DNA of 64,000 nucleotides from the NCBI RefSeq assembly GCF_021130785.1, contig NC_060214.1, positions 109,571,001 to 109,635,000 of the forward strand, in the 5' to 3' direction. The translations under genes were made by a program, and so were the position numbers. Below, piece after piece: positions 45,601 to 57,020 of this stretch. Below the pieces are notes generated by a model. It had not been told where the DNA came from and ran no database searches. It saw nothing but the letters and a program-made list of their open reading frames with translations. Within the stretch, counting starts at the first letter, position 1. Each line of letters begins with the position of its first letter. This DNA comes from Homalodisca vitripennis. Taxonomy: Eukaryota > Arthropoda > Insecta > Hemiptera > Cicadellidae.

Positions 45601-47450
45601 AATTGTTATGATGGTCCATGATAAAAGACAATGCGTGTAGAAATATACATTGCAAATTCAGAATATGTTGTAACACCTTGTGAAAATTCGCTTATTTATA
45701 CAGACAATGAGCCTAGTTTTATAACTCAATACTGATACTGATGCCTGGCCAACTATCAAATCTAAAGATAACAATAATAAATATCACTTATATAAATCAA
45801 CAACACAAATCTTTACTAATAGGTAATGAAATATTCTATAAACACTCTAAGTTTAAATCTAGTACAAGAAATGATACCCGATATTTAGTTGATTGTTAGT
45901 GTCTTCAAGGTGATTTATCACAGACAACAATAGATTTCACTTCATACCGAATCTTCTTTATCGACTTTGTAATATGATACACAAAGAGGTACCTCGACAT
46001 AGTATTGTTGGCCCGTGCGTGACAGTGGTGGCTATACAATGACACACTGAGGAAGGAGGCTAATACACAATGGCTCACAATGCATTACTCTCACAATTGC
46101 TACGCTGTTAGACTAACAAGTTGTTACAATCTTTATAACGACCTGTTATTTTTCAACACATTTTTAAAACTACTTTTGCATATGTCTTTCAAATTAATTT
46201 CTTTTCAATAAATATTTAAAATTTCGCTTTGGTAAATTAAAATAAAAAGGTTAATGTGAACTGAAATTGTTAGAATATATGTAATTGTTAATGTTAGAAC
46301 CCCCAATACTGCGATAGTTATTGTCAACTTACAGTAGGTGTTTACTAGTTTAATTTACTTTTGGGATTTAAATGATAATTTGGTCTTCAAATACTGAGTA
46401 GAAAACAAGCTATGGAACAATTCAGTTCAGTTGTGTGTACGAATGAAATGTCAGAGTAAGCATAGAGCACAAATGAAAGTTTATTAAGCGATTGAACCAA
46501 TTTAGGTATTACGTCACAAAATACGATTTTTTGTTGAATAAAATATCGTTTTCTTTTCAGAAAACCAATTTTAACCGACTTTCCTTGAATTCGGACTAGA
46601 TGGGTTTAAAATTAGTTTTGATATTAAAAAACAAGATGGACGATTTTGTAAACCTACAGGATATTACATGTGCAAGTCCTATGTACACAACGCCCATGTA
46701 GCAATAGAGAAAAGAGCCTTTATTTAACATGATCAAAAATAGTGATTTATCCTGAAACATTCAAGTTGTCAAACATAAGAGATCTTTTTAGGGAACAGAT
46801 AGAGTAAAGCCACAGGGGACAAAAGGCTGTGATCCTGGTGGGTGGGAGGGAAGGATGCACTGTGAAGGTCGCAGGACCTTGGTTTTATCTGGTCAGTTGG
46901 AAATGTCACTTGTCAAGGAAATATTTCGAAATGTTCTCTGGAGTAGATTATCTTGGTCGGTTATACTTTGATTGAAGGTTAAAGTAGGTAATTACAATTT
47001 AAATTAAATACACTTTAAGATATCGTTGACTTTATTTTTAAACTAATCTGCACGTAAAATTGTCATCGAATTTGGTTAAAATGTTTGGCTAATACATGTG
47101 GCGTTGACCACGCTTAATTTATTTAATTATTTATCTATTTCTCGGATTTGAGTTCAGACGCAATGATGGATTCTAGCCCAGGTTCATTAGGTAATTATAG
47201 TAAGAACTCTCCCTTGGTTGACCGAATGAAACAATATAATTTATTTGTTAAACAATTGGAAATTGATTTTATAGCTTAAGACAAATTTAAGACGTTACAA
47301 AGTTTAAACGGGAGGGAGCGAGAAAGCAATATTATGCGAGCTTTACGCGTTCAAAACCTCGATACGACCATCCTGAGAACAACATACTTCCACCCAGAGG
47401 GGCGGTGTCCCATACCCAGAATCAGGACATTCCTGCTTGTTTACTGCAAG
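45601..47450. other. AT-rich DNA with a small GC-richer patch at 46810-46930
   Basis: The patch (GCCACAGGGGACAAAAGGC, GGTGGGTGGGAGGGAAGG) has no reading frame or recognised motif. The remainder is featureless. Confidence 0.35.
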
Positions 47451-48516
47451 TTAACCCTTTGAGGCCCAGGGATCTCGCTACGATACGAGACGTTCCTACG
47501 CGAAGAGTGCCGGAGTCTCGGAACGAGACGATTATTATTTCATTTGTAGTACCTCTATAACTTATCCCATACTGGCTGATACCATACCAAAGGCCAATAC
47601 ATGAACCAAACTAACCTTTTAAACTATTATTTATACTTTTTAACGCTGTTAGGTGACGTAAACAACTAACTAAAATACAATACTTTGTCAGTTGGATTGA
47701 GAACGCGATCGCGGTGCCGTGACGAGTAGCGAAGCGCTTTTTGGTTTTTTTATAATTGTGCGTTTTTATTAATTTAAAATGTTTCTACGTTATAACAGAC
47801 ATTAAAATTAATAAAAAAATTTATGAGAGTTACTTCCGAGCATCCATGAAGACATTGTTGTAGAGGTTGTTTGAAAATTTCCTGAATAAGTTTATGTTTA
47901 TGTTTAGAGTTTCGTTGTAGTAGTTATTGTCGTGTTACACATGACTTTGCATTATTTTAAATAGCTTTAATTATTAAAGTACTGAAGTTCGAAAAGAATT
48001 TAAAAAAAACTTTTTATTGTGACAAATAAACTTTAACTGAATATTTAAACCTGTGCTTTTTAGCAAAACAAATCTCTAGTGCTTGAATAATTTTTATAAT
48101 TGTGTTTATTATACAATATCAGGTTATAACACATGGTTTTTGAGGTTTTTAAATTCTCTCTATCATGAAAGTATTGAAATTTCAAAATGAAATTTTTATA
48201 ATAATTATTTCACCTCAAACTTGATTTATATTTTGTTTGGTGTTGTGGAAATGTTGCTGTTTTAAAGTGAATTTTTAATTTAAAAACTTATATAAAAATT
48301 TTAATGTTAAATCGTTTTTGTTACCTAATTCATTTCCATTTAAAAATAAGTAAACAAGGAGCTTTCTATGGTCAAACATAAATTGTATGTAAATGTTTTT
48401 CTAAAACCTTGCGTTTTCACCCAAAACCCTCTGGTACTCTTCGCATAGTCACACAAAAAATAACTCAGCAATTTTCAACATGGATTTGATTTGATCTCTG
48501 GCCCTAAAAGCGTTAA
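47451..48516. mobile_element. piggyBac-like non-autonomous element with TTAA ends
   Basis: Left end TTAACCCTTTGAGGCCCAG (47451). The right end in inverse reads TTAACGCTTTTAGGGCCAG (48516). Sixteen of nineteen positions match, and TTAA flanks both sides. Subterminal CGAAGAGTGCC near the left end and its counterpart GGTACTCTTCG (about 48433) extend the inverted structure. The 1.07-kb interior has no transposase frame. It is related in end sequence to 5125-6174. Confidence 0.7.
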
Positions 48517-50599
48517 CAGCGCAGATCCTCTACGTATGGAAGGAAGGTTTACAGCCTTATTGGTGACAGACCTTGACTTACAATTCATATGTTATATATG
48601 TTATATATGACTTTTCTAACTGCATAGCGTAACCTAATACGACTGACTGCATCATATTTCTTGTTCATTATTACAATTGTATCACTTAATGTTATGTTGA
48701 ATAAAAGTAAAATATGTTACTGATAATTTGATATTTTAAACTGGTTAATTTAGACCGTATAAGATGTTACCGGTCTGGTCTTACAACTCTATGTTGGGGT
48801 TCGTCACATATATACTAACTTCATTAGTACAATCAATAATGGTCCAATTGTAATTTCAATACAGATCGATTCACTTAAAGTGTTTGCTCTGCTAGTACTC
48901 AAAACTGGATCTTTCCTTTGCCGGATGCTGTCACTACCCCACAGAACCCATAAATTAAATTCGCACTTTTTTTGTTTCTATCACACATGTTTTTGAAAGG
49001 CAAACTAACACGTTAACACATGTTCGGACACTTTATAGCCTACCTATTAAACGACTTTTATATGCATTACATTTGCATGGCTGCCTATACTCTAATTCAA
49101 TTTTACGAGTAGTAAAGATTGATTCACATAAAGTATAAAAATAAAAATAGCAGACGTGACTGGAAAGAAAATGTCCAATCAGCTACATTTGTATTCATTG
49201 CACTTGTTTGATTTTCAATGATCAAGCGATGCCATTTGAAATAATATCTTAATTGGAACTTCTCTTAATTAAATTTAAAATTTAAATCAATGTAATTTAA
49301 TTTTAGTATTCAATTCTAGTTTTCAATTCCGGATAACAGACATTGCCCTATATAATAGCACCTGGAACTTTACCGGAAGGATCATTATTATGCATAGCCT
49401 TTTTATATTTTGCCGTAACAAATCTTACAAATTTGTCAATCAATTTCAAAGGTGAAAATATATATAGCAGTATTGTTTATTTCTTGACTACACCCTGGCT
49501 ACTTGTTTGCCAAAAGTTATTTAGGAGTTGTACGTAAATTAACTCTGGGATTTTTATTGGTTTTACTTCCGCTTCCCCATTCCTTAAAGTTAATAGGGAT
49601 TGAGGGCAGTTATGGATAAGAATTGAAGTTATTACAATAAGACGAATGGGACGAGAGTAGATAATTTTATAGTCACTGATAAGGAAATTAGTTTCAGATT
49701 GAAACTGTATATTAAAACTGGTTTAATCCATATATGCTAACAGTGCTAATAGTTAAATATGGGTTCATGAAAAGCAAAGAAATTACATTTTAAGACTTAA
49801 CGTGTTTTCAGAATTTAAGATTCTGTAAGACTAATAAGCCTGATACATAAAGATTTTTCCTTGGTATTGATGGAACCCCTATTAGTAGGGAAAGTATTTG
49901 ATATCATTTGACAGCCTATAAACCATAATGTATGTAAAACATTATAGGGGTTTGATATTGTTATTTTTTCAACTGCAAGGAACTTTAACTTTAACTATAT
50001 TATACATAAAAGGTTAAAATCTTAATAATTCTTGTTTTAAAACGTATACAGATTCAGAAAATGGCGACACATTGAGCTGAATAAACGATTTCGTTTTACT
50101 AAATGCAACATAAAGCAATTATAAACAGGTATTTTGAAAAAATGTAAAAAATGGCTGCTACAAAAAGATTGTTTACATGAAGAACGTATGATTTGCAAAA
50201 GATTTTGCATTGTGTAAGTAGTTTCACCAGTTAAACATTTATACAGTACGTACTAAATGCCCTGTAGAATAATGTCTTCATATTTTATATATCCCTGATC
50301 AGTGTCGGACAGATTTCCTTTTGCCAAAGTTCAAATAGCATCGAATGAAGTGATAGCTACCTCACAGCACACAGTACTTACCTCGGACTTAGTAGGTTCT
50401 GTGTTATGTGGAAACGTATTAACGTCCAACGCGCGTAACGATCTACAATGTGCAACACAGTATGGATCTCGACAACTATTTGTCGTCTTTCAGTTGTAAG
50501 TCTCATTTTTCTTAGGATTGTAAGGCAGGATTCACTAACACTTCAAAAGAAGCTGTATTTGGTATCATAACTACGTAAGTATACTATACGTAAATGGAC
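48517..50599. other. AT-rich DNA, no gene seen
   Basis: Only short frames. A 65-codon frame at 50302-50499 sits in slightly G+C-richer sequence with a plausible AG before it and GTAAGT after it, but no family signature. Confidence 0.35.
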
Positions 50600-52275
50600 G
50601 TTATTTAACGAACGTTATTTAGTTTGTTTTTAATTGTTTCTACGACTTCTAAATTTTTCTTCTCTGTCCAAAAAAATCCTAAGTATTTTATATTTTCTAC
50701 TTTAGTACATGCAGTGGCACAGCAGTTTCCACTGCCTATGCAATGAATAAACCTATAAATAATTTTATTTTGAAATTTAGCCTCTCATCTTAAACAAAAA
50801 TTTTAAAAATCTGTTTTACTAGAACTAAGTGACATATGATTTTTTGAAACCACCGTTGCAGTGCTTTCAGATCAGGGTTTATTTGAAATGATATGTCATT
50901 CCATTGATGGCCTACATAACAAAGAGCGGCATCATCAGCAAAAGACGTTATTTTCCATAAAAACACCCACAACAAATAACATTAATAAATATTAAGAAAA
51001 GTATTGGACTAGTACAGAACCCTGAGGTATACCATACCTTATATCTTCCATTTCACTCACTACACTCTTACATACTGCTTTCTTTTCAGCATGTAGCTTT
51101 CAAACCATTTAAATACAACACATCTCATACCAGAATCGTGAAAACTTTTTTAGAAGTACGAGTATATCATCATGGTCCACTGTATCAAAACCCTTTGCTA
51201 TATCTAAGAAGAATCCACTAACTGGTTTCCCATTGTTAGCCGAATTTGATACCTCATCCATAAAATCCATCTACGCTATTCCGTATTCAACCCTTTTCTG
51301 AAACAAAATTAATTTTTATTACAGAAGCTTTTTTCCAAAAAATCCACTAATCTTTTCTTCATTACTTTTTCTAAATATTTGGAGAAGGAAGAAAATAAAG
51401 AGATGGGACTGTAATTTTTACATGAAAAACTGAATTATCTTTATGTACATGAATTGTCATAGCTTCTTTTAGCTTTCCAGAGAAAACTCATGTTTTTATA
51501 CTTAAGGTAATAATGTACACTTGAATACGAATATTTTTTTATAATGGGTTTAAATAATAAGAGAGTTAATACCATCAATCCCAAGAGATTCTTAGTTTTT
51601 AGTGAAAGAACCAGTTCACAAATTTCACTTTCCATTACTGGTGTAACATACACTGATTGTGGCACTGTCCTTTCAATAAAGTATTCCTTGCAAGGTAGAT
51701 CAATAACTTACTTTATTTGTATCTCGTTCTTAAGTTTTCTATCACCGACAGAAAAAGTTTATTTAATTCATTGACCACTATATAGGAATCAGATTCTGTT
51801 TTATTATATCAATGTCTAACAAGATCATAGGACTCCTATTAGGTTTTGGTTTGTTAATTCCTTAAACATTTTCCATATTTTGTTTGAGTTATCTTCATGT
51901 CATTCAAAAATGGATTAATTTATTGCTTAATGTTACGTATTTTGGAATGTTTTATATTCCTAATTTCTATGAACTGAGACCTGAGACCTGTTTGGTTGAT
52001 TTTAACTGTTCATCAATGCAAGTTTTAATTTATTGACGTTGGAATTTTTACTTTGTTTTTCTCTTTACATCTACTTATTAAATCTGAAAATATATCACAA
52101 CATTTATCGAACGCACATGAAGCATCATCCTCTGAGAACACATACTCCAGTCCCCCAGTTAATGCGGTATGAATAGTGCAGCTGTCACTCACATACCGTC
52201 AGGTGATACGGTCCTCAATTCTGGCCTCCGGAACAAAACAGCTGTTAAATAATGGTCTGTTATCTGCCAGTCAAT
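50600..52275 (-). pseudogene. older LINE, reverse transcriptase half
   Basis: On minus, after the nested insertion, the frame resumes with an ITDHY phrase (end of the endonuclease region) near 52250. It continues to ESEICELVLSLKTKNLLG at about 51630 (RT start, the LK-x-K-x-x-x-G region), SFADDAALCY at about 50935 (catalytic box), INPDLKALQRWF, and IKYLGFFW near 50665 (thumb). Several frameshifts and stops separate these, so it is dead. Motif set and order fit the Jockey/CR1 group of non-LTR elements. Confidence 0.7.
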
Positions 52276-52284
52276 CACTGCAGC

Positions 52285-52323
<39 letters not shown>

Positions 52324-52778
52324 GAGGGCCAGGTTTCCTAGGCCTGGTAGTTGCCTCTCAGCCATCCGGCTTATTGTGCACCCTCTCCCAGGTTTTAAGC
52401 TGTATCAAATCCCAGGCCTTTACAAAACCAATGAGATCTTCTGAACAATGCCTTCCTGTTCCAACCCCTCTTCCGTATGCATAAGAACACCTAGGGATCT
52501 TGAGCGTTTGCTCTGTAATGCCGGACATTCAAATATGACGTGCTTGGCTGTTTCGTCAGCCTCGCCACATTTCCTGCACAGTGTTTCCTGAACTGGAATA
52601 CCTATTCTGTTCAGGTGACTTCGGAATATCCAATGACCTGTAAATAAAACCAGTCACCTTTCTGATCTCCGTTCTACTCATTCTAAGGGCATCTGCTGCA
52701 ATGTTCCTTGATGGTCCCTTGAGCATCCGCTTTGCCTGTACATTCCCCTCAGTGTTTCTCCAATGTTGTAGGTGTTTG

Positions 52779-53108
52779 TTAGCCATCCACTTGGGTAACT
52801 GATCTACGTGCTAAGTTATATGAGACCCCACACGTTGGTTCAGGACCGGTAAGAAGACGGTTGGCTCCCAAGTTAGCGCAACCGTCTGCCCCTTCATTTC
52901 CTGTGATTCCTCTATGTCCAGGCACCCAAGTTAGAATAACTTTATTGGTTTTCGCCAGCAATTTCAAGACCTTATGGCATTCCCAGACTGCCTTCGAATT
53001 ACAGTCATGGTTGGCCAAGGCCTGCAGAGCAGACCCTGCTGTCCGAGTTAATGTAGATGTTTTTGCCTTTGTAGCCCCTTTCCACATTAACTCTTGCACA
53101 TTCTGCAA
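52779..53108 (-). pseudogene. RNase H domain of the younger LINE
   Basis: A 109-codon open stretch with NKVILTWVPGHRG followed by GNEGADGCA, the C-terminal catalytic signature (H, then N-E-x-A-D) of LINE RNase H domains. The upstream half lies in another frame near 53160-53100. A CCHC knuckle (CRKCGEADETAKHVIFEC) follows at about 52580-52527. Confidence 0.75.
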
Positions 53109-53342
53109 GGGCTGTAACTTCAGCCTGAAAGACAGTTTGCCAGTTTACCTAGGCTAAAGCTTAAGTTAACCCTCGGTCTGGCTCCCCAGACCCCTGCCCC
53201 AGTACCCTTCAGAGTCTTGACCCGTCCGTGTACCAGGTTAGAGCCTTCTTCATGTAGTCAGGCTCACCTTTTGACCATTCCTTCCTCTCAACAATGTTGA
53301 CTTGAAATGGTTTTTCCCCAGTCCGTAACCTTTGCCATTCTG

Positions 53343-54434
53343 TCAGACATCATTTCTAGAATATCCAGTTTTGAGAATGTCAACGATCTTGGAGTGCTTA
53401 CTAGCATGGTGATAATGCCAGTTCCCATTGCACTTCAGTCTGTAGGCAGCCATCCTAGCCTCTCCTATGACGAATATGTCTAGGGGTGGGAGGTTTAGCA
53501 CTACTTCCATAGCAGCGGTTGGTGTTCCTCTCATGGCACCCGTTGTCCCCAAGCATGCCAACCGCTGTACTTTGACAGGTTTTTTGCGGCAGTCACCTGT
53601 TGGACTTTTGGCCACCATACCACTGAGCCATACACCATCATTGGCCTAATGACTCTGGTGTACAGCCAGTGTGACATGTCGGGTCTAAGCCCCCATGTGC
53701 ATCCTACTGCACGTCTCACCATCATCAATGTAGTCTGAGATCGTCTGATTATGTATTCCATATGACAATTCCAGGTGAGTTTATCATCCAGTTTGACACC
53801 TAGATATTTGAACTCCCTGCTTAAACTGTATCTGGCCCCCCACATAGGACTGGCTGTGTGATTTCCAGTTTCCTTCTTCTTGTAAAATGGTATCATGACG
53901 GTCTTCGAAGGATTTACTACAAGTCCTTCTTCGTCACACCATCGCTCCACAATGGCCAGTGCTCTCTGCATCATTTCCAGACACGTTACCATATGCTTAC
54001 CTCTTATGAGTATAAATAACAACATCATCTGCATAGCCTTGAGCATACATACCCTGTTCATTCAGAGTCCAGAGTAAGTCATCCACAACTATGTTCCACA
54101 GGCTTGGTGATAATACACCTCCTTGTGGACATCCTCGCTGCGTTTTGACCTCTCTTGTGATTCCGCACAGAGATGCCTGTGCTCTTCTGCTCTTAAGCAT
54201 GTTACTTATCCACCTAACAACAGTTTCCTCCGTACCCCTGGATGTAAGCTTAGACACTATAGAGTGAGTACTCGTATTATCAAAAGCTCCTTCTATGTCC
54301 AGGAACACTGCTAAAGCTATTTCCTTTTGTTCAATAGCTTGCTCAATCTTGCCAACCAGACAGTGTAGGGCTGTTTCACAAGATTTACCTTTCTGATAGG
54401 CATGTTGATTTGGATGTAAGGGACGATTGATGAG
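53343..54434 (-). pseudogene. reverse transcriptase domain of the younger LINE
   Basis: Motif A AVFLDIEGAFDN (about 54310), motif B RGCPQGGVLSPSLWN (about 54130), motif C QGYADDVVIY (about 54025), then a frameshift near 54000. It continues with GLVVNPSKTVMIPF and FKYLGVKLDDKLTW (53900-53770) and, after another shift near 53580, with QRLACLGTTGAMRGTPTAAM and LNLPPLDIFV. All catalytic residues are present (the D of motif A and both D of YADD); only the frame is broken. Confidence 0.8.
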
Positions 54435-54444
54435 CACTGCAGCG

Positions 54445-55050
54445 TTTGCTTAGAACTTTGTTTTGGTCTTTAATTTTGACATTTATGAGATCAATGCATC
54501 TTTTAGATGGGCTTGTTATTCTTGTGGGTGTGTTTATTAAGGATTCTAAGCCATTCACAGCTAGTTTAGGTTTATACTCATATTTAATACTAGTTGAATC
54601 CAGTGTGTCTAGATTTATATCTCCCGCCATTATGAAATTTTAACATTCCTTAACACAGTTCCTATTGAAATAATAACTTAGTTCATGTAGAAAAGCCTCT
54701 TTAGGTCGCGTCTGTAATGTATAAACTGCTAAAAGCACCAAATCATAAGCTAACATTTTGAATGAAGGGGCTAAAACATCTCCTGATTTAAACTTAACGT
54801 CAGACATTATGATTTGGCCACAAGTTACACTCACATATGTACACAGCCACTCCCCCAGCCCTATAAACATCATTAGTATTAAAAAAATGAATGTAATTTG
54901 GAATATAATAGAAACTCGTTTCATTGCTATTAATATAAATCTCTGTTAATACTATTAGATGTGGAGGCTTCTCTATTATTGCCAACTCAAAATTAGTCAA
55001 CTACGGAGTCATCACTGGTCTACACTCAGCAAGTGCACAACCATACATTA
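54445..55050 (-). pseudogene. older LINE, AP-type endonuclease half
   Basis: On minus from about 55000: PHLIVLTEIYI (the TE of the AP endonuclease active site), AGGVAVYI, then DVLAPSFKMLAY, a YTLQTRPKEAFLHEL segment, MAGDINLDTLD (the GDxN box), and LINTPTRIT with CIDLINV. These are endonuclease motifs in the proper order, spread over two or three frames. The sequence is cut at 54444 by the younger LINE and continues at 52275. Confidence 0.75.
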
Positions 55051-55260
55051 TTACTCTAAGCAAGCCAATATTTTAAACTTGAAATACATCAAAAGAACTT
55101 AGTACAAACAAAAGAGTAACTTGACAAAAACATTTCTATCTTACAGTTTCTCTAAGTCGGCTTAACACTTTACCTATTAACCTTTGACCCACAGGCATTT
55201 GTAATTTGTGAATTTCAAAAATGTTTGGCATAGCAAAGAGGTCGCCCCTCCCCCCCTTTC

Positions 55261-55262
<2 letters not shown>

Positions 55263-55319
<57 letters not shown>
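55263..55319. repeat. (CT)n microsatellite
   Basis: Uninterrupted CT repeat of about 28 units just beyond the older LINE; it generates the Ser-Leu repeat in frame 55221-55493. Confidence 0.9.
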
Positions 55320-55321
<2 letters not shown>

Positions 55322-55429
55322 AGCCTCAGTTGGGCCTCTTCACCAGCAAGCGACATGCACCTACAGTAAAGTTGTGTCTGTTATTTCCTTACCGAGGGCC
55401 TTCCCCACACTCATTACACTATCCAGGTC

Positions 55430-55650
55430 ATCATTACTGTCAGCTGTTCCTCTTACGTGCAGCATCCGAAATCTGATGCTGTTGCAGACTTGACTCCTGA
55501 CATCTGAAGTCATGTTCGTCTGAAGGGATCCAAAAAACAGTAGAAGGACTAAGAAGCTAACGAAAACCCCCGCATCGCATTGTTTCCACATCAGAGACAC
55601 CCAGACTACAAAGAGTAGTGCAATCTAGATGTTCTCATTGTTTCATCAGG
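55430..55650. repeat. single-arm copy of the foldback family
   Basis: GCAGCATCCGAAATCTGATGC, then GACTTGACTCCTGACATCTG and AGTCATGTTCGTCTGAAG resemble the arms at 11857-12001 and 42660-43115. GGACTAAGAAG is also shared with the right arm at 43 kb in inverse. The frame 55600-55361 is incidental. Confidence 0.5.
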
Positions 55651-56650
55651 TAAACAATTGGCTCTACCTGTCCACATGTGTTTAACCAAATTTAAATATG
55701 AATGGTGAAGCGAATACCTAAATGAATAATTTAAACGTTTCTTTGCATTTATTTAAATGAAAATAAAAGTTTAATTTCAATACTTATTAATTTACGTATA
55801 TGTACGTAATATTTTCGTATATGTTCACATAATGTTTATGGACTCTAGGTTAAAGCAAACAAGAAATGTAATTTAAACATGGGCAGAAATGATTAGCTTA
55901 CAGTATGTTTGACTGCGTGTGATTTTTTATATTTCATTTTGGAAGCCAGTGTAGATAAAAATTTTAATTTGGTAATTATAGTCTCACAACAAGATGAAAA
56001 TTAATGTAATTTCATTGTATCTAGTTTCAAGATGGAAGACGGTTAAAAGTCTTAAAGCTTAAAATTGTGAAAACTAACAGGATTCTGAACATTTTAAATA
56101 ATTTTAAGATTTTTGGTTAATAATTGATGGTTTTTTTATGTAAAAACATGTGAACCATGACACATTTCGTTTCTACGTCTAAAAACCTTAAATATACATG
56201 TTTCCTGATTGATGTTTACTGGTAAATTCAAGGTTTAAATGTTTATAGTTGAGCCACTGTTATTATTCTTAAACGATTTCCAAGTATTATAAACTCTTAC
56301 CTAATTAATTATGAAATTTTTCAACTGCCCGCCATCTTGAAATGTAATAAATTAGTCTATAAATAATTATAATAATATAGTTTATTGTATAATATGTATA
56401 TTTTTTATCTTGATTTAACAATGCAAGACCAATAATTATTTGAAATTTTGTATTACAGGTTTTCCAAATTAAAATATGAAAAATACATACAGAAGATATA
56501 CGGTAAACTAAGCATGTCTGAAGCATTTTTAAAAATTTTTCGAAGACCCCAAGAATAAATCTCTAATATTTAAGATCAAATATTACACTTTTCAATTAAA
56601 AAATGTCCTTGTTTTAATTAGTGTTTACTATTTGTTTATTTTTTAATATC
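55651..56650. other. AT-rich DNA, no gene seen
   Basis: Nothing recognised. Confidence 0.35.
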
Positions 56651-56739
56651 AATGAACAGTTCAGATGTCTCGTTACAAAGGAAATTGTTTGAAGAAACTA
56701 TAAATTTATTTCTGATTTGCTTTGGCGTTACAATTAGTT

Positions 56740-57020
56740 TTTTACGTGTTACACCACCAGCTTGGCCCGTTTGCAGTAGGCGCTCATTAGTTTGGGCGTT
56801 TAAAGGCTCAATAAAAGATTTGCCCAAGGTCGGGACGCCGGGCGTGGTCGATGTAGGAGGACTGGATTATACCCAAAGAGAAACAAAAACTGTCAGCACC
56901 TTAGATAACCTGGTATTGTCACGTGACCTTGACCTTCACTTGTGCCTATCCTCTGTGCCTGGGTGCTGGGCACTTCCTTATCAGTTCATTTGTGCACATC
57001 ATACCAGCGTGTCTTTGTGA
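56740..57020 (+). other. GC-rich island with an open frame of unknown meaning
   Basis: A 122-codon plus-strand frame (56652-57020) spans a G+C-rich patch (CAAGGTCGGGACGCCGGGCG). It has no domain or splice structure that I recognise, and its first third is AT-rich. The patch contains the hormone-receptor-type site at 56920-56935. It may be a distal regulatory element or promoter of a gene outside the window. Confidence 0.4.
56920..56935 (-). promoter_or_regulatory. E-box overlapping a DR0 nuclear-receptor site
   Basis: CACGTG (56920-56925) overlaps TGACCTTGACCT (56924-56935), whose complement AGGTCAAGGTCA is two half-sites with no spacer and includes TCAAGGTCA, the monomer site of FTZ-F1/ERR-type receptors. 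Function inferred from the motif alone. Confidence 0.35.

Larger units (their letters stand above)
52286..54434 (-). mobile_element. younger 5'-truncated LINE nested in the older one
   Basis: Flanked by the target-site duplication CACTGCAGCG (52276-52285 and 54435-54444). It ends in a 34-nt poly(A) tail (T run 52286-52319 on plus). At 2149 bp it keeps the RT from motif A onward, RNase H, and the CCHC knuckle, and lacks the endonuclease and 5' end. RNase H plus the GTTGAMRGTPTAAMEVVL-type thumb phrase points to the I/LOA group. An intact tail and exact duplication show a fairly recent insertion, but three frameshifts show it is not active. Confidence 0.85.

Noticed and set aside
50302..50499. 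Possible single exon with AG before and GTAAGT after
   Set aside because: No domain, no partner exons within reach and no conservation evidence; splice-like dinucleotides are common by chance.
52176..52484. Frame with a poly-Phe run
   Set aside because: Reads through the reversed poly(A) tail of the nested LINE.
55221..55493. Ser-Leu repeat protein
   Set aside because: Translation of (CT)n.
56652..57020. 122-codon protein gene
   Set aside because: Composition changes abruptly along the frame, with no domain or signal peptide; kept only as a GC island.
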